Below are positions 32,377 to 40,339 of a stretch of DNA of 44,129 bases, one piece after another. The first letter of the stretch is position 1, and each line of letters begins with the position of its first letter. The notes under the pieces were generated by a model, which did not search any database, had not been told where the DNA came from, and saw only the letters and a list, made by a program, of their open reading frames with translations. Where the stretch lies: NCBI GenBank assembly GCA_002737625.1, contig NSIB01000005.1, positions 1 to 44,129 on the forward strand, read 5' to 3'. The DNA comes from Flavobacteriales bacterium. Lineage in GTDB: Bacteria > Bacteroidota > Bacteroidia > NS11-12g > UBA955. Both the position numbers and the translations under genes were made by a program.

Positions 32377-34860
32377 ATGCGCTACACTTTTTTCGTCCTG
32401 TTTTGTTTGCTATTTGGCACTGCAAAAAGTACGCACATTGTTGGCGGGGAGATGGGCTATAAGTATTTGGGGAATAACCAATACAAAATCCGTTTAGATC
32501 TTTACATTGATTGTAAGAATGGCAATCCTAGTGCAATTCAATCAGATGCTACAGCTATTATAGGTGTATTTAATGGTCAAACCCGCAATATGATTGGGGG
32601 TTATCCAAAAACAGTGAATCGTCAAGGCCCCAAACGTGTCGTAAAAACCAATTACAATTGTATCGTACAGGCGCCCAATGCTTGTGTAGACCAATATTGG
32701 TATGAAGTAACGTTTACATTGCCTCCCATAACCGGAGGATATTATATTTCCTTTCAGCGTTGTTGTAGAAACGGTTCTATTAATAATTTGGTGGATCCAG
32801 GCGGGACGGGTGCCAATTATTGGACTTTGATACCCGATGCGAGAACTTTATCAAACAAAAAAGAGAACAATTCTGCTGTTTTCAAGGAATTACCCCCCAA
32901 TTTTTTGTGTACTAACACACCATTGAAATTTGACCATAGTGCGACCGACGATGATGGTGATAGTTTGGTTTATGAATTGTTCAGGCCTTACACCGGCGGA
33001 ACCACGAATGCACCACGCCCAGATCAAGGGGCTAGTGGAGATTTACAAATGCCACCTTTCTCCCAAATCACTTGGAGCGGTGGTTATATAGATACCAATC
33101 CAATCAACGGGAATCCCCCGCTTCAGATCGATTTAAAAACGGGCTATTTGACATTGACACCCACAAAAACTGGTCAATTTGTGGTCGGTATTTTGGTGAA
33201 GGAATATCGAAAAGGTCAATTGATTGGTACAACGCGACGTGATTATCAATTCAATGTACAGAGTTGTGTGATTGATGTTGTTGCATCCTATTTTGTCCCT
33301 ACTTTTATTTGCGGATATCAATATAAGTTTCAAAACAAGAGTATCTCTGCGCAGAGATATCATTGGGACTTTGGTATAGATAGTTTGAAGACGGATACAT
33401 CAAATTTGTCGAGTCCTACCTATACTTTTCCCCATGCCGGGAAATTCAAAGTGAAGCTCTATGCATACAAGAATAAGTGTTTGGATAGTTTTGTAGCTTA
33501 TGTTACGGTTGTTGAACCATTGAAGCCTAAATTGCCTGCCGACACGATTATTTGTCCTGGCGGTTCCGTAAAATTAAAGTCGAATATTAAAGCGGACGCC
33601 TACAAATGGAGCACGGGCCAAACAACAGATTCAATCACAACAAAATTGGAAGGTTGGGTCTATTTGGATGTGTATTCCAAGATTTGTTATTGGAGGGATT
33701 CAATGAAAATCACGATTGATAGAGCCATTGTGAATGCTTTTGGAGATACTACCATTTGTAGTAACGACCCTATAGACAGGGATATTTATGGCGCTTCTGG
33801 AATGGCGAAATACACATGGAGTACGGGTGCCACCACAAGAATTACGAATGTCAAGAAGACCGGTAAATACTACTTGATTGGTGAGACTGTGAATAAATGT
33901 AAATCTTTGGATTCAGTGACTGTTTCTCAATATAGCCCGGTGAAGGTTGATGTTAGGGATACTACCGTTTGTCCTTCTGTGATAGTGACATTCGATTCAA
34001 AGATCAATACCGGAGGAAATACTACAGTTGTTTGGAGCGATGGCGCATCGGGAAGAACGGCCAATATTTCAGCACCGGGATTGTATTGGGTAAAGGTGAC
34101 TGTTGGCTTGTGTTCAACGAGAGATTCCTTTACGATTAAGAATTTCCCTTACGAGTTTAAAATGGGTAAGGATCTTAGGTATTGTGAGAAGATAGATACC
34201 ACATTGACGATCACTTTGCCAAATGTGAAACAGATTGTTTGGAACAAAGAAATTACGGGACCAGTATTCCGTTTGATATCTCCTGGTATGGTCGTTGTTG
34301 AATTACGCAATTCCAAGGGTTGTCCTGAAAAGGATTCCATTGATGTGAAATTGTTTCCCAATCCTATCGTAGACTTGGGGCCCGATACATCGCTGTGTTT
34401 GTCGGAGACGCCCACCTTGGATGCTGGTGCAGGGATGATTTCATATTTATGGAATACGGGCGCTACATCGCAAAAGATAATTGGTTACGATAGCGGATTG
34501 TACTGGGTGAAGGTAAAAGATTCCGAAGGATGTGTAAATCGCGATTCTGTGAATTTGAATAAACGGAAGGATGCATTTCCGTCTGTGATATTCATGCCTA
34601 ATGCCTTTACGCCAAACGGCGATGGGCGCAATGATATGTATCCGATGAACCAGTATATGGTGAAAGGTTCGTTGTATAATGTGAAATTATTCAACCGTTG
34701 GGGTGAGAAAATTGCAGAGTTTACTAATCCTGATATGAATTGGGATGGCAATATCAATGGCAAGCCCGCGGCGGAAGGAGTTTATATTTTTATGGCCTAT
34801 TGGATTGGTTGCGATAATGAAAAACGTTCGTTACAGGGCAATTTCACTTTGCTTCGCTAG
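32377..34860 (+). CDS. Large T9SS-exported repeat protein with PKD and CHU_C domains
   Basis: The protein has 827 residues with signal peptide MRYTFFVLFCLLFGTAKS. Residues about 20-310 form the conserved Bacteroidota head (THIVGGEMGYKYLGNNQYKI, FQRCCRNGS, DDDGDSLVYELF). A PKD-like domain follows (about 325-380, YHWDFGID, PTYTFPHAGKFKVKLY). Next come five degenerate repeats beginning at residues 389, 457, 528, 599 and 670, each with D-T-x-x-C, W-S/N-x-G-A, G-x-Y-W-V and C-x-x-x-D-S marks. The end (about 739-827) is a CHU_C domain, IFMPNAFTPNGDG to GNFTLLR, the type B sorting signal for type IX secretion. It is thus a surface or secreted, adhesin-like protein. ATG 32377 is chosen over TTG 32371. 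Function beyond surface display is unknown. Confidence 0.92.
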   Translation: MRYTFFVLFCLLFGTAKSTHIVGGEMGYKYLGNNQYKIRLDLYIDCKNGNPSAIQSDATAIIGVFNGQTRNMIGGYPKTVNRQGPKRVVKTNYNCIVQAPNACVDQYWYEVTFTLPPITGGYYISFQRCCRNGSINNLVDPGGTGANYWTLIPDARTLSNKKENNSAVFKELPPNFLCTNTPLKFDHSATDDDGDSLVYELFRPYTGGTTNAPRPDQGASGDLQMPPFSQITWSGGYIDTNPINGNPPLQIDLKTGYLTLTPTKTGQFVVGILVKEYRKGQLIGTTRRDYQFNVQSCVIDVVASYFVPTFICGYQYKFQNKSISAQRYHWDFGIDSLKTDTSNLSSPTYTFPHAGKFKVKLYAYKNKCLDSFVAYVTVVEPLKPKLPADTIICPGGSVKLKSNIKADAYKWSTGQTTDSITTKLEGWVYLDVYSKICYWRDSMKITIDRAIVNAFGDTTICSNDPIDRDIYGASGMAKYTWSTGATTRITNVKKTGKYYLIGETVNKCKSLDSVTVSQYSPVKVDVRDTTVCPSVIVTFDSKINTGGNTTVVWSDGASGRTANISAPGLYWVKVTVGLCSTRDSFTIKNFPYEFKMGKDLRYCEKIDTTLTITLPNVKQIVWNKEITGPVFRLISPGMVVVELRNSKGCPEKDSIDVKLFPNPIVDLGPDTSLCLSETPTLDAGAGMISYLWNTGATSQKIIGYDSGLYWVKVKDSEGCVNRDSVNLNKRKDAFPSVIFMPNAFTPNGDGRNDMYPMNQYMVKGSLYNVKLFNRWGEKIAEFTNPDMNWDGNINGKPAAEGVYIFMAYWIGCDNEKRSLQGNFTLLR

Positions 34861-34878
34861 GGTAAAAATCCCTATTTT
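34858..34878 (+). terminator. Weak intrinsic terminator after the CHU_C gene
   Basis: TAGGG (34858-34862, containing the stop codon) pairs with CCCTA (34870-34874) around a seven-base loop, followed by TTTT. The stem is short, so read-through into pyrC is possible. Confidence 0.4.
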
Positions 34879-34911
34879 AAGCATTGCTTTATAGATTTAG
34901 TAAATTCGAGG

Positions 34912-36243
34912 ATGGGAAAAACGGTAATAAAGAATGCCAAGTTAGTTTCAGACAATCGCGTATTTGAAGGCGATTTATTAATTCAAGACGGTTTAATTCA
35001 ACGGATTGATGCGTCTATCGATGCAAACAATGCGGATGTTGTAGATGCCAATGGTTCATACGTTCTTCCAGGTGTAATTGATGATCAAGTTCATTTTCGC
35101 GAGCCGGGATTGACGCACAAAGCATCGATATATACTGAAAGTCGTGCCGCATTGGCGGGGGGGACTACTTCCTATATGGAGATGCCCAATGTGAATCCGC
35201 AAACAGTGACCAATCTCTTATTGGAAGAGAAGTATGCTTTGGGCGCGGCCAATTCGGCGGTGAATTATTCATTTTATTTGGGTGCTACCAATCACAATTT
35301 GGAAGAAATAAAAAAAGTGAATCCGAATACTGTTTGTGGTGTGAAAATTTTTATGGGAAGCAGCACGGGTGATATGCTCGTTGACCAACCCCATGCTTTG
35401 GAAGGCCTTTTTGCTCATTCTCCCATTCTCATTGCTACGCATTGTGAAAATGAAACACGTGTGAAGTCGAGATTTGCGGATGCTGTTGCTACATTTGGTG
35501 AGGCTATTCCTCCGAATCAGCATCCAATCATTCGCGATGCCGAGGCTTGTTATTTATCGTCTTCTTACGCCATGGAATTGGCGAAGAAACACGATGCTAG
35601 ATTGCATATACTTCATATTACATCGGAGAAAGAAACCCATCTTTTTAGAAATGATATTCCACTTTCTGAGAAGAAAATCACAGCGGAAGTGTGTGTGCAT
35701 CACTTGCATTTTTCGGATACGGATTATGAAACTTTGGGTAATTTGATCAAATGCAATCCGGCCATTAAGACAGAAACGGATCGTGCCGCATTGTGGGCAG
35801 CTTTGCTAGACGATCGGTTTGATGTGATTGCAACGGACCATGCGCCGCACACTTGGGAAGAGAAACAGGGGAAATATGCCCAGGCGCCATCAGGTTTGCC
35901 ATTGGTGCAGCATTCACTTTCGTTGATGATGGACTATGTAGTTGCGGGAAAAATAAGCATTGAGAAATTGGTTGAGAAAATGTGCCATAACCCAGCGATT
36001 TTGTATCAGATCAATAATAGAGGCTACCTGAGGGAAGGTTATGCTGCCGATATAGTTATGTTGGGCAAGAATGATCGTGCGGTGAGTAAATCCGACCTAT
36101 TGTACAAATGCGGTTGGTCGCCCTTGGAAGGCCATCAATTTAATTATCAACCGGAAAAGGTGTGGGTGAATGGGGTTTTGGGTTACGACGGTGGATTGAC
36201 GGAAAAATACAACCCTCAGCGATTGCTATTTAACCGCGGTTAG
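34912..36243 (+). CDS. pyrC: Dihydroorotase (amidohydrolase superfamily)
   Basis: It cyclises carbamoyl-aspartate to dihydroorotate in pyrimidine synthesis. The 443-residue TIM barrel has VKIFMGSST with the lysine expected to be carbamylated (Lys145), His177 in IATHCENE, His235 in LHILHIT, CNPAIKTETDR, and the catalytic Asp309 in IATDHAPHT. The usual first metal motif D-x-H-x-H is DDQVHFREPG here, so His59 is replaced by Gln. I recall DDQVHFREPG from other Bacteroidota enzymes, so this is probably a lineage feature rather than damage. ATG 34912 has TAAATTCG (one mismatch to the -7 element) ending three bases before it. The stop overlaps the DUF58 stop on the other strand by four bases. Confidence 0.94.
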   Translation: MGKTVIKNAKLVSDNRVFEGDLLIQDGLIQRIDASIDANNADVVDANGSYVLPGVIDDQVHFREPGLTHKASIYTESRAALAGGTTSYMEMPNVNPQTVTNLLLEEKYALGAANSAVNYSFYLGATNHNLEEIKKVNPNTVCGVKIFMGSSTGDMLVDQPHALEGLFAHSPILIATHCENETRVKSRFADAVATFGEAIPPNQHPIIRDAEACYLSSSYAMELAKKHDARLHILHITSEKETHLFRNDIPLSEKKITAEVCVHHLHFSDTDYETLGNLIKCNPAIKTETDRAALWAALLDDRFDVIATDHAPHTWEEKQGKYAQAPSGLPLVQHSLSLMMDYVVAGKISIEKLVEKMCHNPAILYQINNRGYLREGYAADIVMLGKNDRAVSKSDLLYKCGWSPLEGHQFNYQPEKVWVNGVLGYDGGLTEKYNPQRLLFNRG

Positions 36244-37166
36244 TGGAGCTTTGAGCGTTTGACAAAGAAAGCAGTGAGTGCTTGCTCAATGGGCTTTGAA
36301 ACGTCGGCGATGAAGGAATCAATTCCCAGTTGAATACATTTGTCGTTGAATTCCTTATTGCGTTCCGATTCAATTTTTTTATAGGCCATTTGAATTTCAT
36401 CGGGTTGAAGTTTAATGAATTCATTTGTTTCTAAATCCATGAATTTTATGGGTCGATTGCCCGATGCAAAATCAAGGTTAAGTTCTTGTTGTTCGTGTTG
36501 GATTTGCAATAGCAAGACTTCACATTTTTGAAATCTCAGCAAGGCCATGTATTTCCAGAAGGAGGCCTCGGCTGCCGCCTCGGCCGGACCCCACAAAAAA
36601 TCACTCAATATTACCACCAACTGACGTCGGCCTACATTTAAAATAGCTTCCTCCATGGTTTGATTAACCGCGGAAGTATTGATTTTTTGTGTGGAATCAT
36701 TGCCTAGCCAAAGGGGCGATAAAGTGGCCAATTGTTGCTGGAAATGACCCCTGGTACTTTTGCAAGCACTTCTTTGATAGAATCCATTTTCATTGAAAAG
36801 TCCCAATGAGAAACTGTCTTTTTGCTGTTGTAAAAGTCCGCCAATCACCGCCGCCGTTAGGGTTCCGAATTTTAATTTCGATTCCAATTTCTCCGGAAAC
36901 CGCATACTGCCTGAGGTGTCGAGCCAAATGTGCGCCTTTAAATTCGTCTCCTCATCAAACTGTTTAATGTATTTTTTGTCGGTCCTAGCCAACAATTTCC
37001 AATCTATATTCTTTACACTTTCCCCAGGATTATAGGGTCTGTGTTCAGCAAATTCAACAGAAAACCCCCGAAATGGACTTTTATGTAAGCCCGCAATAAA
37101 TCCTTCCTTGGCTTTGTTTGCCAAGAGTTCGAAATCGGAGTAGGATTGAATTTCTTTAAGTAGCAA
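36240..37166 (-). CDS. DUF58 domain protein (von Willebrand-like), start uncertain
   Basis: The protein has about 308 residues. The DUF58 block is clear: GFSVEFAEHRPYNPGESVKNIDWKLLAR (about 34-61) and then a von Willebrand A-like MIDAS segment, IWLDTSGSMRF (about 85-95). In characterised operons such proteins go with MoxR ATPases and BatA/BatB, but none is here. The only start codon near the homologous N-terminus is TTG 37166. In the same frame the sequence stays protein-like upstream (ending ...IPQSFPPLL) back to the trxA terminator, with no ATG or GTG; an ATG at 37234 is in another frame. So the start is TTG 37166 or is hidden. It converges on pyrC with a four-base overlap. Confidence 0.85.
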   Translation of the reverse strand: MLLKEIQSYSDFELLANKAKEGFIAGLHKSPFRGFSVEFAEHRPYNPGESVKNIDWKLLARTDKKYIKQFDEETNLKAHIWLDTSGSMRFPEKLESKLKFGTLTAAVIGGLLQQQKDSFSLGLFNENGFYQRSACKSTRGHFQQQLATLSPLWLGNDSTQKINTSAVNQTMEEAILNVGRRQLVVILSDFLWGPAEAAAEASFWKYMALLRFQKCEVLLLQIQHEQQELNLDFASGNRPIKFMDLETNEFIKLQPDEIQMAYKKIESERNKEFNDKCIQLGIDSFIADVSKPIEQALTAFFVKRSKLH

Positions 37167-37234
37167 GGGCGGAAATGATTGAGGGATTTGAACTGCCTTG
37201 GCTGAGTGAGGATGATTATTGGTGTAGGAATCAT

Positions 37235-37263
37235 AAAAAAGGCCGGCGAGCCGGCCTTTTTTT
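37235..37263 (-). terminator. Intrinsic terminator after trxA
   Basis: GGCCGGC (37241-37247) pairs with GCCGGCC (37250-37256) around a GA loop, with an A-run before and T-run after, giving U-tracts on both strands. It lies 15 bases beyond the trxA stop on the minus strand and 69 bases before the DUF58 start. Confidence 0.92.
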
Positions 37264-37277
37264 CAAGTCTTTACAAA

Positions 37278-37595
37278 TTACAATTGCGCCTCAATCTTAG
37301 ATGCGATGTTCTGTTTTGGAACAGCACCTACGATTTTATCAACCAACTGACCGTTTTTGAAAATCAATAGGGTAGGAATACTGCGCACACCATAGTTCGC
37401 GGAAATATCGGGATTTTCATCTACATTTAACTTGCCAATAACGGCTTTTCCTGCATATTCATTTGAAAGTTCGTCGACCATTGGACCGATCATGCGGCAA
37501 GGACCACACCATTCTGCCCAAAAATCTACCAATACGGGTTTGTCTGATTGCAATACAACTTCGTTGAAGTTACTGCTAGTGAATTTTTCTGCCAT
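37278..37595 (-). CDS. trxA: Thioredoxin
   Basis: The 105-residue cytoplasmic disulfide reductant is a classic single-domain thioredoxin: [15 protein letters not shown] with Cys30 and Cys33, the buried Asp24, and cis-Pro in [10 protein letters not shown] near 74. It starts with [10 protein letters not shown] at ATG 37595. It ends at a strong terminator. The TIGR02757 gene stops 44 bases upstream on the same strand, so co-transcription is possible; no exact -7 element is in that gap, but TAAATTCG (one mismatch) is. Identification is certain. Confidence 0.98.
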   Translation of the reverse strand: MAEKFTSSNFNEVVLQSDKPVLVDFWAEWCGPCRMIGPMVDELSNEYAGKAVIGKLNVDENPDISANYGVRSIPTLLIFKNGQLVDKIVGAVPKQNIASKIEAQL

Positions 37596-37639
37596 TTTTC
37601 TGATTTTTAATTATTACGAATTTAAGAAATTTATACGGT

Positions 37640-38428
37640 TTATCGGATAATTTCTTTCATTTTAGCAACACCAATGCCAAACAGGGCGAAGTCATAAAAA
37701 ACGGGATCGTGGGGTCGATATCTCCGTAATTTGTCGGTTAGTTCCATGCACGACTGCCAATCTGACTTATCTCTTTGTAACAAGCCCATCTCAATGGCGA
37801 TGCGTTGGACGTGGACATCCAGAGGACATAATAGTTCAGACATCGCAACCTTAGACCAAATACCAAAATCCACCGGAGACTTTTTGCGCACCATCCATCG
37901 GAAATACATATTTAGTCGTTTGCATGCACTGCCTTTCAAAGGCGATGCCAGGTGTTTGTCGGTTCTCCTTTCGTGCGGAAAAGCGCTCCAAGTAGATTGA
38001 AATGCCATGAGGGCCTCATAAACCTGAGAACCTGTAGGCGCCTCAAGAACAGCTGGCGTAAAAAACAAATCCTCCAAACTCGGCGCCGTTTGATAATGCT
38101 GCCTAAAAAATGAAATCATCGAAACCACATCCTCGCCATTCAACGTTCGATGCACAAAAGACTGAAATCGCTTTAAATCAGAAGGCTCATGCTGCGTAAT
38201 GAAATCGAAAGGTGCATCATCCATCAATAGCATGAGTTTTTGTGCACTTTTGATAATCGTTTTGCGCTGACCCCAAGCCATAATCGCCGCAAAAAATCCA
38301 GCAATTTCTACATCTTGTAATCTTGAATACCGATGGGGAATTTGTACAGGATCATGCTCCACAAATCCATTTTCCTCCACCTCTTTGGCCCAATAATCCA
38401 ATAAGTCTTTAATCTCGAGGTCTGTCAT
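37640..38428 (-). CDS. TIGR02757 family protein, function unknown
   Basis: The 262-residue protein has the patterns of the TIGR02757 (DUF2400) family: HDPVQIPHRYSRLQDVEIAGFFAAIMAWGQRKTI near the start, KGSACKRLNMYFRWMVRK in the middle, LLCPLDVHVQRIA and a C-terminal YRPHDPVFYDFALFGIGV. The helical order with a late P-L-D-x-H-x-x-R segment resembles helix-hairpin-helix DNA glycosylase folds (a conserved Asp in the second position), but this is only a resemblance and no activity is known to me. ATG 38428 is chosen. It lies between the transsulfuration enzyme and trxA on one strand. Confidence 0.88.
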   Translation of the reverse strand: MTDLEIKDLLDYWAKEVEENGFVEHDPVQIPHRYSRLQDVEIAGFFAAIMAWGQRKTIIKSAQKLMLLMDDAPFDFITQHEPSDLKRFQSFVHRTLNGEDVVSMISFFRQHYQTAPSLEDLFFTPAVLEAPTGSQVYEALMAFQSTWSAFPHERRTDKHLASPLKGSACKRLNMYFRWMVRKKSPVDFGIWSKVAMSELLCPLDVHVQRIAIEMGLLQRDKSDWQSCMELTDKLRRYRPHDPVFYDFALFGIGVAKMKEIIR

Positions 38429-38480
38429 TGTTTTGAACCCACTCAGTTAGGATAATGGGAATAAGTGCTTAAGGTCAAAA

Positions 38481-38502
38481 TGCAAGTAACCAATCACTTG
38501 CA
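38481..38502 (-). terminator. Possible weak terminator after the transsulfuration gene
   Basis: TGCAAGT (38481-38487) and ACTTGCA (38496-38502) form a 7-bp inverted repeat with an eight-base loop; on the minus strand TTTT follows. It is AT-rich and weak, placed between the stop at 38517 and the next start at 38428. Confidence 0.4.
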
Positions 38503-38516
38503 AAGCTGGTGAATGG

Positions 38517-39671
38517 TCAAACCTTAGCCAAAGCACCTTCAAGATCCGCGATCAAGTCGTCTATATGCTCGATACCTACACTCAATCGAATCAAGCTGTC
38601 TTTCAGGCCATTGGCTTCGCGTTCAGCTTTTGGAATACTGGCGTGTGTCATCGTTGCTGGATGACCTACCAAGCTTTCAACGCCACCCAAACTTTCCGCC
38701 AAAGCGAACAGGTGAGTAGATTTTAGGAATATCAGTGCTTTTTCAATCGCATCGTCTTTCAGCGTAAAAGAAATCATACCTCCAAAATCCTTCATCTGCT
38801 TTTTAGCCACCGCATGATTGGGGTGAGATTCAAAACCAGGCCAATATACATCGCCCACTTTTGGATGATTCTTCAGCCAATACGCAATTTTTGCTCCGTT
38901 TTCACAGTGGCGTTGCATACGAATATGAAGCGTTTTGATGCCTCTTAAAGTTAAGAAGCAATCCATCGGACCAGGCGTAGCACCGCAAGAATTCTGAATA
39001 AACGCCAATCGATCTTTCAAATCATCGCTGGAAGTGCATAAAACGCCCATCACCACATCGCTGTGTCCATTGATATACTTGGTTGCGGAATGCATTACGA
39101 TATCAGCACCCATTTTTGCGGGATTCTGTAAATAGGGCGAAGCAAAGGTGTTGTCCACCACCACGATACTGCTGTATTCATGAGCAATTTGAATCATGAG
39201 TTCAATATCAATGATGCGCAACAACGGATTGGTTGGCGTTTCCACCCAAACCATTTTGGTATTTTCATTCATCACTGCACGAACTGAAGATTCATCGCTC
39301 ATGTCCACAAAATGAAACTTGATTCCGTATTGAGCAAATATTTTGGTAAACAAGCGATAGGTTCCGCCATATAAATCATTGGTACTAACCACTTCATCGC
39401 CAGGTTGCAACAACTTTGCACAGGCATCCACCGCGCCCATTCCGGTACTGAAACACAAGCCATAGGTAGTGCCTTCCAATGCCGCCAAGTTTTTCTGAAG
39501 CACATCGCGGGTAGGATTTTGGGTCCTGCCGTATTCGTATCCTTTGTGGTCTCCAGGCGCCGCTTGAACATAGGTGCTGGTTTGGAAAATCGGGGTCATG
39601 ATTGCACCGGTAGTTGGGTCAGGCTCGATGCCTGCATGCAAAACCAACGTTTCTATGTGATTTGATTTCAT
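38517..39671 (-). CDS. PLP-dependent transsulfuration enzyme (cystathionine gamma-synthase type)
   Basis: This enzyme of the Cys/Met metabolism PLP family has 384 residues. It contains TTGAIMTPIFQTSTY, the Tyr-Arg pair in YEYGRTQNPTR, FSTGMGA, VVDNTFASPYLQ and the Schiff-base Lys198 in MHSATKYINGHSD. The late NSCGATPGPMDCFLTLRGIKTLHIRM region is the family's usual phosphate- and substrate-contact area. Sequence alone cannot separate cystathionine gamma-synthase, beta-lyase and gamma-lyase. Similar Bacteroidota proteins are generally called gamma-synthase, so a methionine-synthesis role is likely. ATG 39671 starts it. A dyad (39739-39753) lies about 70 bases upstream. Confidence 0.92.
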   Translation of the reverse strand: MKSNHIETLVLHAGIEPDPTTGAIMTPIFQTSTYVQAAPGDHKGYEYGRTQNPTRDVLQKNLAALEGTTYGLCFSTGMGAVDACAKLLQPGDEVVSTNDLYGGTYRLFTKIFAQYGIKFHFVDMSDESSVRAVMNENTKMVWVETPTNPLLRIIDIELMIQIAHEYSSIVVVDNTFASPYLQNPAKMGADIVMHSATKYINGHSDVVMGVLCTSSDDLKDRLAFIQNSCGATPGPMDCFLTLRGIKTLHIRMQRHCENGAKIAYWLKNHPKVGDVYWPGFESHPNHAVAKKQMKDFGGMISFTLKDDAIEKALIFLKSTHLFALAESLGGVESLVGHPATMTHASIPKAEREANGLKDSLIRLSVGIEHIDDLIADLEGALAKV

Positions 39672-39738
39672 GGTGATTTTTTTTATTGTGTTGTTTAGTG
39701 CGAATTTTTTTTTGATGATGGTATTCGTCCGTTAGTTG

Positions 39739-39753
39739 AGGTGAATTACACCT
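39739..39753. promoter_or_regulatory. Dyad upstream of the transsulfuration gene
   Basis: AGGTGAATTACACCT has five-base arms, AGGTG and CACCT, around AATTA, a near palindrome. It is 68-82 bases upstream of the start on the minus strand and 14 bases from the purN stop. It is a possible operator or a short hairpin; no U-tract follows it closely. Confidence 0.3.
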
Positions 39754-39766
39754 ATCGAATGCGAAT

Positions 39767-40339
39767 TTACGATTTACGCTCGATGTCTTTCAACACTTCT
39801 TCCACGATGCGGGGAAAATTTGCTACTTCTAGCTGATGGATTTTTTTGGCAACATCTTGGGCCGTATCGCTAGGAAATACGTCACATTTGGCTTGATAAA
39901 TAATGGTACCCTCATCGTAATGCTCATTTACCCAATGAATTGTAATTCCAGTTTCTATTTCTTTAGAGGAAACTACCGCTTCATGAACATGCATCCCATA
40001 CATACCTTTGCCACCAAATTTTGGGAGTAGGGCGGGGTGAACATTTATAACATAAGGGAATGAGGTAAGCAATCGCGACGGGAACTTCCATAAAAAGCCA
40101 GCCAATACAATTAGGTCCGGACTATAAGCACTCAAAATTGCATCTATCCGATCGCCAGTTTTCCATTCTTCCTTGGTGAATAGTTTACTAGGAATTCCCA
40201 GCCTCAGGGCTCGTTCAAAAACTCCGGCTCCAGCGACATTACAAAAAATGGCAGAAACAGTTGTGTTGGTTCCGGCAAAGTGATTGACGATATTCTCTGC
40301 ATTGCTGCCGCTACCTGATGCGAAGATTATAATTTTCAC
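39767..40339 (-). CDS. purN: Phosphoribosylglycinamide formyltransferase
   Basis: It transfers the formyl group of 10-formyl-THF to GAR in purine synthesis. The 190-residue protein has the phosphate loop IIFASGSGSNAENI (4-17), the catalytic Asn99 and His101 in INVHPALLPKFGG and Asp142 in HYDEGTIIYQ. Family members commonly have HPSLLP; HPALLP is a small variation. The start is GTG 40339, which overlaps the stop of the DUF4837 gene in GTGA, so translation is coupled. This ties a purine enzyme to an envelope operon. The product is expected in the cytoplasm. Confidence 0.96.
   Translation of the reverse strand: MKIIIFASGSGSNAENIVNHFAGTNTTVSAIFCNVAGAGVFERALRLGIPSKLFTKEEWKTGDRIDAILSAYSPDLIVLAGFLWKFPSRLLTSFPYVINVHPALLPKFGGKGMYGMHVHEAVVSSKEIETGITIHWVNEHYDEGTIIYQAKCDVFPSDTAQDVAKKIHQLEVANFPRIVEEVLKDIERKS

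Noticed and set aside
37013-37234. 73-codon minus-strand ORF starting at the trxA terminator
   Set aside because: It runs out of frame into the DUF58 coding sequence, which has a clear protein pattern; kept only as a clue for the uncertain DUF58 start.
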